64,000 nt of DNA from JALYUA01 sp039931865 (GCA_039931865.1 JBDTRB010000005.1:1-64000); one strand, 5' to 3'; shown: positions 32,631 through 40,336, counted from the first letter of the stretch. Notes: generated from the sequence alone by a model not told the origin. Numbers and translations: made by a program.

Positions 32631-33022
32631 GCGCCTCCGACCCCACGACGACAGTCCGGCTCGACGTCTGGCTCGACGTGGCCTGTATCTACCCGACGCG
32701 GTCCCAGGCGAAAGCGGCGATCGAGGGAGGAAAGGTCGACGTCAACGGAGCGCGCGCGAAACCGCACCGCGAGGTCCGGATCGGGGACCGGCTCACGATC
32801 AGCTCATCGCGGGAAGATTCCAGGAGCCTGGTCGTCAAGGGGATCGCGTCGCGGTCGATCCCGAAGGCGCAGGCGCGGCAGTTGTACGAGGACGCGACCC
32901 CGCCGCCGTCGCCCGAAGTGGCGGAAGCGAGGCGGCTCGACCGGATGCTCGCGCCACGCGAGGACGCGGGCCGCCCCGACCGGCGCGAGCGCCGGGAACG
33001 CCGCGAGCGGAAGGGATTCTAA
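32627..33022 (+). CDS. S4-domain RNA-binding protein (Hsp15-like), probable CTG start
   Basis: 131-aa basic protein with an S4 RNA-binding domain at about residues 11-60 (VRLDVWLDVACIYPTRSQ, then GGKVDVNG) and a charged Arg/Glu tail. It is like Hsp15/RqcH-partner S4 proteins that bind stalled 50S-tRNA complexes. The first canonical start is a GTG at 32678, which would cut off the RLDVWLD strand-helix of the fold. Between the upstream in-frame stop and that GTG the only usable start is CTG at 32627. This CTG overlaps the EAL-gene stop as CTGA and has GGAGGG nine bases before it. Confidence 0.82.
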   Translation: MSASDPTTTVRLDVWLDVACIYPTRSQAKAAIEGGKVDVNGARAKPHREVRIGDRLTISSSREDSRSLVVKGIASRSIPKAQARQLYEDATPPPSPEVAEARRLDRMLAPREDAGRPDRRERRERRERKGF

Positions 33023-33033
33023 CCGTCGCCTGC

Positions 33034-33277
33034 CGTCGCCTCCGCTCACTGCGGGAGCTGCCTTCGCCGTGCGCGTCGAAGGCACCGGCCGGCGGCTCGG
33101 CCGGATGCGGCCTCGACCGCCGGCCTGCTCCCTCCGTTCGCTGCGGCTCCCGCATCGAGAGGCTCCTCCCTCCCTCTGGTCGGGAGACTCCTCTCGATGC
33201 GAGCGTATTCGCCACGGCGGGCGTGCGCGCAGCGACCTCCCTTTCCCGCCGCTCGGCGAGAGGGTTGGGGTGACGGG
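33034..33277 (+). repeat. structured intergenic repeat, copy B
   Basis: 244 bp, full-length copy. Outer stem GGGAGC (33053-33058) with GCTCCC (33127-33132) encloses H1, GCCTTCG (33060-33066) with CGAAGGC (33077-33083), and H2, GCCGGCGG (33088-33095) with CCGCCGGC (33117-33124). H3 is CGCATCGAGAG (33151-33161) with CTCTCGATGCG (33191-33201). It ends in GGCGAGAGGGTTGGGGTGAC. Compared with copies A and C the stem bases change in pairs. Confidence 0.82.
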
Positions 33278-33377
33278 CTCAGGCAGCTGACGCTATTCAG
33301 CGCACATGACTACGCGAAATCAGCCGCGGCGCTGATCGGGACAGCCTCCGCCGGTCGCTTCCCCTCCATCGCTCCGA

Positions 33378-33383
33378 TACACT
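33378..33383 (+). promoter_or_regulatory. -10 element (TACACT), probable leaderless transcript
   Basis: TACACT ends exactly six bases before the ATG at 33390. Confidence 0.45.
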
Positions 33384-33389
33384 GCCGGA

Positions 33390-33677
33390 ATGGATTTCGA
33401 GCTTCTCTGCCCCTGCTGCAACGCGCGGTTGAAGATCGACCCGGAGCTGAAGGCGGTCATCGCCCACGAGGCGCCGAAGGTTGCCCGCACGTTCCAGTCG
33501 GTCGATGACGCCATCGGCGCCCTGAAGACGCACGACATCGAGCGCGAAAAGAAATTCAACGCCTCGGTCGAGGCCGAAAAGTCGAAGAAGGATGTTCTGA
33601 ACCGGAAGTTCGACGAGCTCTTCGACCGGGCCAAGAAGGACGACTCGCGCCCGATCCGCGATTTCGACCTGGATTAG
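33390..33677 (+). CDS. small CxxC protein, unknown
   Basis: 95 aa. It begins MDFELLCPCCNARLKID, a single CPCC pair in a zinc-ribbon-like context but without a second pair. A highly charged, probably helical or coiled-coil segment (about 30-85) follows, rich in Lys, Glu and Asp and ending DFDLD. Not recognised as a named family. No Shine-Dalgarno; a -10 hexamer lies six bases before the ATG. Flanked by repeat copy B upstream and a 7-bp array downstream. Confidence 0.72.
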   Translation: MDFELLCPCCNARLKIDPELKAVIAHEAPKVARTFQSVDDAIGALKTHDIEREKKFNASVEAEKSKKDVLNRKFDELFDRAKKDDSRPIRDFDLD

Positions 33678-33714
33678 AGAGAACGCTGCTTCGCGGCGCA
33701 CGATCCTTCCCGGC

Positions 33715-33742
33715 CTGACCCCTGACCCTAACCCCTCACGCC
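33715..33742. repeat. 7-bp periodic array, four heptads
   Basis: CTGACCC, CTGACCC, TAACCCC, TCACGCC. The TAG stop of htpX (33728-33730) spans the second and third units. Confidence 0.6.
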
Positions 33743-34702
33743 TCCCGGGATCTGATACGCCATCTCTCTCAGGAGCGCGATGCGCCTGGCGATCGGCGGG
33801 TGGGTTGCGAAAAGGTCCGAGAACATTCCCGCCCGCTCGTTGATCGCGCGGCCCCGGGGATCCTCGATGCAGAGATGGGCGACGCCCTGCTTGATGGAGC
33901 GAGTCGGCTCGACCGCCGCCGCGATCTTTTCGAGAGCGGAGGCGAGGGCGAGCGGATTGCGTGTCAGCTCGGCACCCGTCGCATCGGCCAGGTATTCGCG
34001 CTCGCGCGAGACCGACATCGCCACGATCTGCGCGATGACCGGCGCGAGCACCAGGGAGATCACCCACAGCACGAAGAAGACAACGCCGAGCCCGCCTCCG
34101 CCCCCGCTGTCGTCGTCGTCTCTCGACCCGCGGCCTCCCCACGACAAGCCTCGACTGCCCCAGTCGGAGATCAGCAGCACGGATCCGACCAGGGCTGCGA
34201 CGACCGTCATCACGCGCACGTCGTAGTTCCTGACGTGCGACATTTCGTGGGAGACGACGGCCTGGAGCTCCTCGCGGTTCAGGACGTCGAGGAGCCCCGC
34301 CGTCACCGCGATCGACGACTTTTCCGGCCCGGAGCCGGTCGCAAAGGCGTTTGGATCCGGGTCCGGCACGACGTACACCGCGGGCTTCGGGAGTCCCGCC
34401 GCGATCGCCATCTCTTCGACCACGTTGTCGAGCAGCTTCTGGCGGGGGTCCGAACGATCGAGCGGGCGAGCGTGCGTGGATTCCAGGACGGCCCGTTCGC
34501 CCCCTTTGAGCGACCAGAGAGCCGAGCCCCCGCCGAAAAGAAGCGCCCCGATTGTCAGGACGGGCAGACCGGGGCTTCCCCCCGACCCGTAGAGGAAGAG
34601 ATCGCCGCCCATCCCGAGCACGGTGACGAACGCGATGAAGCCCGCCAGAAGGCCGGCGGTGCGTCGGAGGTTGTGGCGCTGTTGGTCGTAGAGGTTCGTC
34701 AG
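33728..34702 (-). CDS. htpX: M48-family zinc metalloprotease (HtpX-like), probable CTG start
   Basis: Membrane protease of the HtpX/M48 type, 324 aa, with the catalytic HEMSH (zinc ligands and Glu) and the later EREYLADATG that supplies the third ligand. Helices lie near the N-terminus and flank a Gly/Asp-rich loop (about residues 195-210). The first canonical start is a GTG at 34621, inside TM1. Upstream, the frame encodes LTNLYDQQRHNLRRTAGLLAG, which looks like the normal N-terminus. The only usable start between the in-frame TGA and that GTG is CTG at 34702. It lies downstream of lemA, a common pairing, and probably handles misfolded membrane proteins. Confidence 0.86.
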   Translation of the reverse strand: MTNLYDQQRHNLRRTAGLLAGFIAFVTVLGMGGDLFLYGSGGSPGLPVLTIGALLFGGGSALWSLKGGERAVLESTHARPLDRSDPRQKLLDNVVEEMAIAAGLPKPAVYVVPDPDPNAFATGSGPEKSSIAVTAGLLDVLNREELQAVVSHEMSHVRNYDVRVMTVVAALVGSVLLISDWGSRGLSWGGRGSRDDDDSGGGGGLGVVFFVLWVISLVLAPVIAQIVAMSVSREREYLADATGAELTRNPLALASALEKIAAAVEPTRSIKQGVAHLCIEDPRGRAINERAGMFSDLFATHPPIARRIALLREMAYQIPGGVRG

Positions 34703-34708
34703 GGGTGG

Positions 34709-34736
34709 CTCTCAGCTTTCAGATCTCAGCTCTGGG
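34709..34736. repeat. 7-bp periodic array, four heptads
   Basis: CTCTCAG, CTTTCAG, ATCTCAG, CTCTGGG, directly upstream of the htpX start on the minus strand. It leaves no room for a normal Shine-Dalgarno. Confidence 0.55.
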
Positions 34737-34795
34737 GAAAAACCGTTTCGCTAAAGTAACGAGCAGCTCGAGAGGACGATCGAGAGGGCCTCGGG

Positions 34796-34866
34796 GCTGA
34801 TAGCTGACAGTTGATAGTTGATACTGCAGCAGCCGATAGCCGATAGCCGATAGCCGACAGCTACTT
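34796..34866. repeat. 7-bp periodic array, about ten units
   Basis: GCTGATA, GCTGACA, GTTGATA, GTTGATA, an eight-base break, then GCCGATA three times, GCCGACA and GCTACTT. This is the longest array in the window. It lies between lemA and htpX, and its last unit contains the lemA TAG stop (34861-34863). Confidence 0.8.
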
Positions 34867-35442
34867 CGGCTTCAGGCTCAGGTCGACGGCCGGGACGTCA
34901 CGCTCAGAGGGTTCGGTGATCTCGAAGAGCTCGACGTGCTGGAAGTTGAAAGCGCGCGCGATGAACTGGTCCGGGAAGACCTCCTGAACCGTGTTGAAGC
35001 GGGTGGCGATGTCGTTGTAGAACTGGCGCGCGAACCCGATCTTGTTCTCCGTCGAGGTGAGCTCCTCCATCAGGGCTTTGACGCTCTCGTTCGCCTTCAG
35101 GGTCGGGTAGTTCTCGGCCAGCGCGAACAGCCGGGAAAGGGTCTGCGTGAGCTGATTCTCCTTTTCCGCCGTGTCGGCGACGCCGCGCGCGGTGACCGCG
35201 CTGTTTCGCGCCTGGATGACCTTCTCCAGGGTGTCCTGCTCGAACTGCATCTCGCCCTTGACCGAGGCAATCAGGTTCGGAATCAGGTCGTGCCGGCGCT
35301 TCAACTGGACGTCGATCTGCTTCCAGGCGTTGGCGACCTGGTTTTTCAGCGTGACCAGGTTGTTGTAACGCGAGATGGCCCAGATCGCCGCGGCAAACGC
35401 CGCCACGACCACGATCAGAAGGCACCCTCCGATGGCTCCCAT
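34861..35442 (-). CDS. lemA: LemA family protein
   Basis: 193 aa. One N-terminal transmembrane helix (about residues 5-24) is followed by the long helical LemA domain: RYNNLVTLKNQVANAWKQID, QLKRRHDLIPNL, ELTSTENKIGFARQFYND. The bulk would face the periplasm or cytoplasm as a four-helix bundle. LemA is widely paired with HtpX-type proteases, as here, though its molecular role is poorly defined. GGAGCGG precedes the ATG. The two genes are separated by about 160 bp that contain two 7-bp arrays. Confidence 0.93.
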   Translation of the reverse strand: MGAIGGCLLIVVVAAFAAAIWAISRYNNLVTLKNQVANAWKQIDVQLKRRHDLIPNLIASVKGEMQFEQDTLEKVIQARNSAVTARGVADTAEKENQLTQTLSRLFALAENYPTLKANESVKALMEELTSTENKIGFARQFYNDIATRFNTVQEVFPDQFIARAFNFQHVELFEITEPSERDVPAVDLSLKPK

Positions 35443-35510
35443 GACGGTCCGCTCCTTCTCTGATACTTACGAAAAAGGCGCGGGCAAGTTCCGGCCGCCC
35501 GCCGCCCGAG

Positions 35511-36635
35511 TCAGGTATTCAATCCCTGTCGAAGCTCGCGTGCGAGGATCTCGACGGCCGATCGCGTCCCGCCGGTCATCTTTTCTTTCCAGGCGCCTTC
35601 CGTCTCGAAGCGCTTGTCGCCAACGGCCTCGGACCAGGGCCGCAGCGCCGCGTCCAGCTCTCCCGACGACCACACGTCTCCGGCGCGGCTTCGAATCATC
35701 GCGATGACGTAGGGCACGATTCGGATGAACGCGCGAAGGGAAGTCGCGCTCTTGATCGAATATTTCCGTCCGGCGAACGCCGCCGGGAAAGCGCGCCCCG
35801 CGGCCTTGAAGTAGTTGAGAAAAAAGCGGCGGGCATTCTCCCGGAACTCCTTCGCCATGCGCCCGCCCGCCGCGTCCATCGCGGCGAAGACGTCGCGGAG
35901 CTCGTCCGCGAGCGAGGCCTGCGTCACGGCGCCCTTTCCGATTCCGAGCACCTTGATCTGACCGCGGAGCGGCGAGTGCTCGTCCTCGTTCAGACTGCGG
36001 ATGACGTCGTGCGCCGCGGCGAGGTTCTCGTCGCGGTAAAGACGGCGGCCCGAGAGAGAGATCAGGTGCGACGGGTTCAGCTTCGTGTGTTTGCTGTTGA
36101 TCGTGACGAAGAGCTCGACGACCTGGTCCGCCGTCAATGCGTCGAATACGACGGCCGGGACCTGGAAGTCCTTCAGGTTGTGCTTCTCCGCGAGCTGGTG
36201 GAGCGCGAGCAGGCGGTGCTGACCGTCCAGGGCTCGCAGGATTCCGCCTTCGTCGGGCAGCCTCAGGGTCCCGATGTCGCTGCGCCCGCCCGACGGGGCA
36301 AAGTCGAGGCGCTTCTCGGACACCAGCAGCACGCTGCCCGCGATCGCGGGCAGCGTCCCGGAGTCCGCGCACTGGAGGTAGTAGGCGACCAGCTCCTCTA
36401 TCTTCTTCTGGATGATCGGCCGTTGAAAAGCCTGCTCGGAGGAGCCGATCTTCTTCTCCAGGAATTCCCAGTTGACCCGCCCGCCGGCCTTCGCTTTTCC
36501 GCGGGTCGTCTGGCTGCCGGCCCCGAAGGACAGCACCTCAAAACCAACGAGCGTCTGGAGATCCGCTCCGGAAAGCAGAGCCTCATAGAACCGCACGCCG
36601 AACTGGTTCAGTCGGAGTGAGGGAACGGACAGCAT
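35511..36635 (-). CDS. DGQHR-domain protein (DndB/ParB-like fold)
   Basis: 374 aa. Residues 137-141 are DGQHR, the signature shared with DndB and related proteins of phosphorothioate DNA modification and of some defence or conflict loci. A downstream FVTINSKHTKLNPSHL matches the second conserved box, INxxxTKLNP, of that group. No signal peptide and no transmembrane segment are seen. TATACT about 24 bases before the ATG and a GGGGGCCAGG stretch give a plausible promoter and ribosome-binding site. No dndCDE, restriction or phage genes are adjacent, so it is an orphan. It sits immediately beside structured repeat copy C. Confidence 0.8.
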   Translation of the reverse strand: MLSVPSLRLNQFGVRFYEALLSGADLQTLVGFEVLSFGAGSQTTRGKAKAGGRVNWEFLEKKIGSSEQAFQRPIIQKKIEELVAYYLQCADSGTLPAIAGSVLLVSEKRLDFAPSGGRSDIGTLRLPDEGGILRALDGQHRLLALHQLAEKHNLKDFQVPAVVFDALTADQVVELFVTINSKHTKLNPSHLISLSGRRLYRDENLAAAHDVIRSLNEDEHSPLRGQIKVLGIGKGAVTQASLADELRDVFAAMDAAGGRMAKEFRENARRFFLNYFKAAGRAFPAAFAGRKYSIKSATSLRAFIRIVPYVIAMIRSRAGDVWSSGELDAALRPWSEAVGDKRFETEGAWKEKMTGGTRSAVEILARELRQGLNT

Positions 36636-36668
36636 CCTGGCCCCCTTATCTTTGGGGGAAGTATAGAA

Positions 36669-36907
36669 CGTCGCTCCGCTCGCTCCGGGAGCTGCCGTTC
36701 GCGACCGCGAACGGCACCGGCGGGCGGCTCGGCCGGATGCGGCCTCGACCGCCCGCCTGCTCCCTCCGCTCGCTTCGCTCCCGCCCGGAGAGGCTCCTCC
36801 TTCCCTTCGGTCAGGAGACTCCTCTCCGGGCGAGCGTATTCGCCATTGAGGTGAGAGCGCGCCACTTCCCTCTCTCCGCGCTCGGGGAGAGGGTAGGGGT
36901 GACGGGG
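36669..36907 (+). repeat. structured intergenic repeat, copy C
   Basis: 239 bp, full-length copy. Outer stem GGGAGC (36687-36692) with GCTCCC (36759-36764). H1 is GCCGTTCGC (36694-36702) with GCGAACGGC (36707-36715). H2 is GCGGGCGG (36720-36727) with CCGCCCGC (36749-36756). H3 is CGCCCGGAGAG (36782-36792) with CTCTCCGGGCG (36822-36832). It ends CTCGGGGAGAGGGTAGGGGT. The region 36636-37015 otherwise holds only a 7-bp array. Confidence 0.82.
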
Positions 36908-36982
36908 TCCGAAGGTGGTTGCGCGAATTCCGCGCGCGCGACGGATCCTGCTGTCCGGGGGAGAGGTACAGAAAGGCGAGTA

Positions 36983-37010
36983 GCTGAACGCTCGACGCTC
37001 GAACTCAGCC
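36983..37010. repeat. 7-bp periodic array, four heptads
   Basis: GCTGAAC, GCTCGAC, GCTCGAA, CTCAGCC, ending five bases before the TAG stop of the minus-strand gene at 37016. Confidence 0.55.
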
Positions 37011-37015
37011 TTTCC

Positions 37016-37360
37016 CTACGGCGGTGTCACTCTCCGCCAGTCGCTGCCGGATTCCATTTCGTCGTGGATCCGGCTGGCGCCGGTCAGGATTCCGACCAAT
37101 TCGCGCGTCAGGAGTTTTTCCAGGTCCGGGAGGGCGTCCGGACCGGTGATCGGGACCGAACATTCGACCGTGTCCTGGCCGAGCGAGGCGAAGAACGGGG
37201 AGGATCGCCTCGTCCAGTCCGCGTCGTTGCGGCGGTGCTTGACCATGAGGAAAGCCGCCAGGCGTTGTTCGTCCCACGGCGCAGCCAGGGTCCAGCGGAA
37301 GTTTGCCCGCTGAGACTTGTGCTGTATTTCGGGGCCTTCTACGGCGAGGGCGATGGCCAT
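37016..37360 (-). CDS. hypothetical protein, 114 aa
   Basis: Not recognised. Codon third positions are strongly G/C, as in neighbouring genes, which supports real coding. No signal peptide and no helix long enough for a membrane segment. A middle block FLMVKHRRNDADW and FFASLGQDTVECSVPI looks well formed, mixed alpha/beta. No Shine-Dalgarno precedes the ATG at 37360. That codon overlaps the start codon of the plus-strand gene in a shared CATG, so one of the two starts may be wrong. Confidence 0.55.
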   Translation of the reverse strand: MAIALAVEGPEIQHKSQRANFRWTLAAPWDEQRLAAFLMVKHRRNDADWTRRSSPFFASLGQDTVECSVPITGPDALPDLEKLLTRELVGILTGASRIHDEMESGSDWRRVTPP

Positions 37361-37610
37361 GAATTCAACGGGAAGATTAACACCTGAGGCGAAAAAGCGG
37401 GCGCTGCTGGCTATCGAGACGGATCAGAAATCGATGACCGCTTCGGCGAGCGTTCCGATGAGCGGACACTACGGAACCGAGACGACGAAGATGAAAAACG
37501 TCACCGAGCCCGAGCTCCGGGTCGGCGATTCCATCCACTTCGACTACACGGAAAAGGATGGGGAAATGTGGCTGACGGAGCTGAGCAGGACGCACAAACC
37601 CAGGAGCTGA
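37359..37610 (+). CDS. hypothetical protein, 83 aa
   Basis: Not recognised with confidence. The start at 37359 is chosen because GAGGG lies eight bases upstream. The C-terminal half (VTEPELRVGDSIHFDYTEKD, then EMWLTELSR) resembles the beta-barrel end of CusF-like or OB-type small domains, but there is no signal peptide. Composition is slightly less GC-rich at the N-terminus (AATTCAACGGGAAGATTAAC). It is divergent from the 114-aa gene with overlapping start codons. Confidence 0.5.
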   Translation: MNSTGRLTPEAKKRALLAIETDQKSMTASASVPMSGHYGTETTKMKNVTEPELRVGDSIHFDYTEKDGEMWLTELSRTHKPRS

Positions 37611-37700
37611 CGGTTTCTCCGCTCTGACGGAATCTCAAGGGGTGCCGGCCGGGCCCCATTTTTATGAGAGCCGGGATAACCTGCCGCTCTTCGCGAAGTC

Positions 37701-39194
37701 ATGGAAAACGAACCCCGACATCCCCCGCATTCGCCCGGCCCCGCCGCCGTGCTTCCGACGGCAGAGCGGCTCGAGGCAGACCTCCGGTTTTCCGGGCGTG
37801 GAATCACGATCGCATTCCTCGATGCCGGGTTCACCGCGCACCCGGATCTCTTCGAAAGCGGCCGGATCGTGGCCTTTCACGACGTAGAGGACCCGGCCGC
37901 CGGGCTGCCGCCCTCGGGCCTCGTTGCGCCCTGGCAGTGGCACGGAACCCAGACGTCCGTCGTCGCTGCCGGCGACGGCACCCTTTCGGACGGGGCCTAC
38001 CGGGGACTGGCATCCTCCGCGCGGCTTCTCCTGGTCAAAGTCGGCCGCGAAGGCTCGATCCACGACGAGGAAATCGCCCGCGCCTTCGAATGGCTTCTCG
38101 AAAACTTCCAAAAGTTCGGGGTGCGGATCGTCAACGTGTCCCTGGGAGGCGACCAGGACCTCGCGCTTCCCGAAAGCCGGGTGAATCAGCTGGCCGAGGA
38201 GGCGGTGTCGCGAGGTCTGGTCGTCGTTGCGGCGGCTGGAAATTCCGGCGGGAAGAGCGAGCATACGGCCCTTCCGCCCGCGTCCGCGCCGTCGGTGATC
38301 ACCGTGGGCGGGTACCACGACTGGCGCTCGGAGGACGGACACTCCTTCGTTCTCTATGCGTCGAGCTTCGGCAGCACTCCCGACGGACTGGCCAAGCCGG
38401 AGCTGATCGCCCCCGCGATGGAGGTCGCGGCGCCCATCCCTCTCGAGACACCCGAGTACCGCGCCGCGGAGGCTCTCTCGGCGCTGGCCGCGGCGGACGA
38501 CGAAGAGCTTCCATCGCTCTCCGCGCGGCTGGGCAAGACGGCGGATCTCCCCGAAGAGCTCCGGAGCGCGGAGCCCGGAGCGATCCGGGAGGCCGTCAAG
38601 ATGAGGCTGAAGGAGAGAAAAATCGTCGCCGCCCACTACCAGCACGTCGACGGCACTTCGTTTGCGGCGCCGATCGTCACGTCCATCGTCGCGCAGATGC
38701 TGGAAGCAAACCCGGCGTTGACGCCCGCCGAGGTGAAGGCGCTGCTCGTCTCGACCGCCGAGCGGATCGAGGGAGCGCCCGCCGAACGGCAGGGGTTCGG
38801 CGTCGTGCACGCGGGTCGCGCCGTCGAAGCCGCGGCGGAACAGGGATTCCGAGAAGCGCCCGGCCCCGCGACCCTGCTTCAGACGCCGCGGATCGAGAAC
38901 GGTCGCGTCATTTTTCTTTACCGCGACGACCGGGCGCGGCGCGTATGCCTTGCGGGCGACTTCAACGGGTGGGACGGCCAGAGCGCCCGGTACGAGCGTG
39001 AGCCCGACGGCACGTGGAAGGCCTCCATCGAGGCTCCTGCCGCGGGGCGGTACCGGTACAAGCTCCTCATCGACGGTGTCCACTGGCGGGAAGATCCGGG
39101 AAATGCCGCGCGAGACGTCGATCCGTTCGGCGGGTTCGACTCGATCCTGACGATCCCGATCCCGCTCCCGCTTCCAATCCCGCTCCCGCTCTGA
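37701..39194 (+). CDS. S8 subtilisin-like protease fused to a C-terminal CBM48 domain
   Basis: 497 aa without a signal peptide, so probably cytoplasmic. The subtilisin triad is complete: Asp41 (AFLDAGF), His81 (WHGTQTS), Ser320 (DGTSFAAP), with the oxyanion Asn181 (AAAGNSGG). An extra acidic helical segment (about 250-310) precedes the serine. Residues about 410-485 are an E-set/CBM48 (glycogen- or AMPK-beta-type) module: VCLAGDFNGWDG, then GTWKASIEAP, then YRYKLLIDGVHW. The tail is an alternating Ile/Leu-Pro repeat (IPIPLPLPIPLPL) encoded by a 6-bp microsatellite. The fusion suggests proteolysis targeted to an alpha-glucan surface. No Shine-Dalgarno is evident. Confidence 0.88.
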   Translation: MENEPRHPPHSPGPAAVLPTAERLEADLRFSGRGITIAFLDAGFTAHPDLFESGRIVAFHDVEDPAAGLPPSGLVAPWQWHGTQTSVVAAGDGTLSDGAYRGLASSARLLLVKVGREGSIHDEEIARAFEWLLENFQKFGVRIVNVSLGGDQDLALPESRVNQLAEEAVSRGLVVVAAAGNSGGKSEHTALPPASAPSVITVGGYHDWRSEDGHSFVLYASSFGSTPDGLAKPELIAPAMEVAAPIPLETPEYRAAEALSALAAADDEELPSLSARLGKTADLPEELRSAEPGAIREAVKMRLKERKIVAAHYQHVDGTSFAAPIVTSIVAQMLEANPALTPAEVKALLVSTAERIEGAPAERQGFGVVHAGRAVEAAAEQGFREAPGPATLLQTPRIENGRVIFLYRDDRARRVCLAGDFNGWDGQSARYEREPDGTWKASIEAPAAGRYRYKLLIDGVHWREDPGNAARDVDPFGGFDSILTIPIPLPLPIPLPL

Positions 39195-39240
39195 CTCGCC
39201 GGACTTCCCGCGGCGCCCCGCGGCCCGAAAAGCGGCGTTT

Positions 39241-39531
39241 TCAGGTCGCGCGCAGGTTTCGGTTCCAGGTTCCGGAACCGATCCAGACCTTCTGCTGAAA
39301 GAGAAGGTCCCCCTCGGCGCTCATCATCTCGAGCGCGCTCGTCCCGTCGGGCGCCGGTCCCTGAACCGCGCAGCGGACCTCATGGGCCTCGAGCTTTTCC
39401 AGAGTCCGAGGGTCCAACCGTTCCGCGGGCAGAACGAGAACCTCCTGGCCGTCTTCGCGGTGGAACACGATCACGCGGGAGTGTCCCGACTTTTCCAGAC
39501 GACACTTCAGCTCCCGGGACGTGGCGCTCAT
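39241..39531 (-). CDS. hypothetical protein, 96 aa
   Basis: Not recognised. A compact, probably beta-rich protein (VIVFHREDGQEVLVL, FQQKVWIGSGTW) without signal peptide or cysteine pairs. It lies convergent to the S8 protease gene and 82 bp downstream of the response-regulator gene on the same strand. Those two minus-strand genes might be co-transcribed. Confidence 0.55.
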   Translation of the reverse strand: MSATSRELKCRLEKSGHSRVIVFHREDGQEVLVLPAERLDPRTLEKLEAHEVRCAVQGPAPDGTSALEMMSAEGDLLFQQKVWIGSGTWNRNLRAT

Positions 39532-39613
39532 ACCTGCATATGTGCGAGATCCGCGCCATAACCGCGAGCAAGTTTTCCCGCTCGATCGAGCGCACGATCC
39601 CTGGGTTCCCGAA

Positions 39614-40336
39614 TCAGGGATCGCCGTCGACCCGGATGTCCTCGAAGCTGCTCATGATCTCCGCGCCGCCCCAGGTCCGGAAGAGAAGCAGCCGCCGCGT
39701 CCCCCCGAGCTCCGGAGGCCCGACGCTTCCACGCACGAACCCCGATGCGACCTCTCGCAGGATGCGGATGGAGAAGCGGCGGACGGGCAGAGAAAAGAGG
39801 GGCAGCTGGTCGTCTTCATCGAGAAGGAACGAGATCGCGCTCTGATTTCTGGAAAGGCGGCAGACGAGATTCTCGAAGACGCGCGCGCGCCCCACGCCCG
39901 CGCGCGGACCCACGAGTCGATTGACGCAGAGCAGAAGCATTTCGGCGCCGAATGGCTTCGACAGCTGCATCTCAGGGCGTTCACCGGAGACGTCGACGTT
40001 GTCATCGACGAACGTCGAGAGGACCAGCAGGGGAATCCGGCAGACGCGAGTGTCCGCTTCGAGCCGCGCGCGGAGCTCCCATCCATTCATGACCGGCATC
40101 GCGAGGTCGGCGAGGATCACGGACGGGAGCGGCGCGGCCTTCTCCGCCAGGACCGCCAGCGCTTCGGCGCCGTTGAAAACTCCGACAGGATGGAATCCGT
40201 CGCTCGCCAGCAGGAAACAGATCGCTTCGTTTAAGTCCGGATCGTCCTCGACGACGAGAGCGCGCGCGTCGGTCGCCGCGCCGGGTATCCGCCTTCTTTC
40301 CGGGACCGAATCGGACGCGTAGGGCGCCCTCGCCAT
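39614..40336 (-). CDS. response regulator with unclassified C-terminal domain
   Basis: 240 aa from the ATG at 40336; a longer open frame upstream has no receiver sequence and is not used. Receiver about residues 18-130: acidic pocket VVEDDPDLN, phosphoacceptor Asp in ILADLAMPVMNG, switch Ser/Thr in VLSTFVDD, Lys in LSKPF. All the key positions are intact. The C-terminal about 105 residues (from VGPRAGVGRARVFENL to the end) match no DNA-binding or enzymatic output domain I know. They contain FSIRILREVASGFVRG and GGAEIMSSFEDIRVDG. No kinase gene is adjacent. Confidence 0.8.
   Translation of the reverse strand: MARAPYASDSVPERRRIPGAATDARALVVEDDPDLNEAICFLLASDGFHPVGVFNGAEALAVLAEKAAPLPSVILADLAMPVMNGWELRARLEADTRVCRIPLLVLSTFVDDNVDVSGERPEMQLSKPFGAEMLLLCVNRLVGPRAGVGRARVFENLVCRLSRNQSAISFLLDEDDQLPLFSLPVRRFSIRILREVASGFVRGSVGPPELGGTRRLLLFRTWGGAEIMSSFEDIRVDGDP

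Noticed and set aside
34796..34866. CRISPR array
   Set aside because: The repeats are 7 bp with no spacers and no cas genes nearby. They belong to the heptad family.
36669..36907. Integron attC site or REP/BIME for the structured repeats
   Set aside because: No attC core triplets, no integrase, no REP tetranucleotide and no adjacent REP-associated transposase. The length of about 240 bp with several stems is also unlike either.
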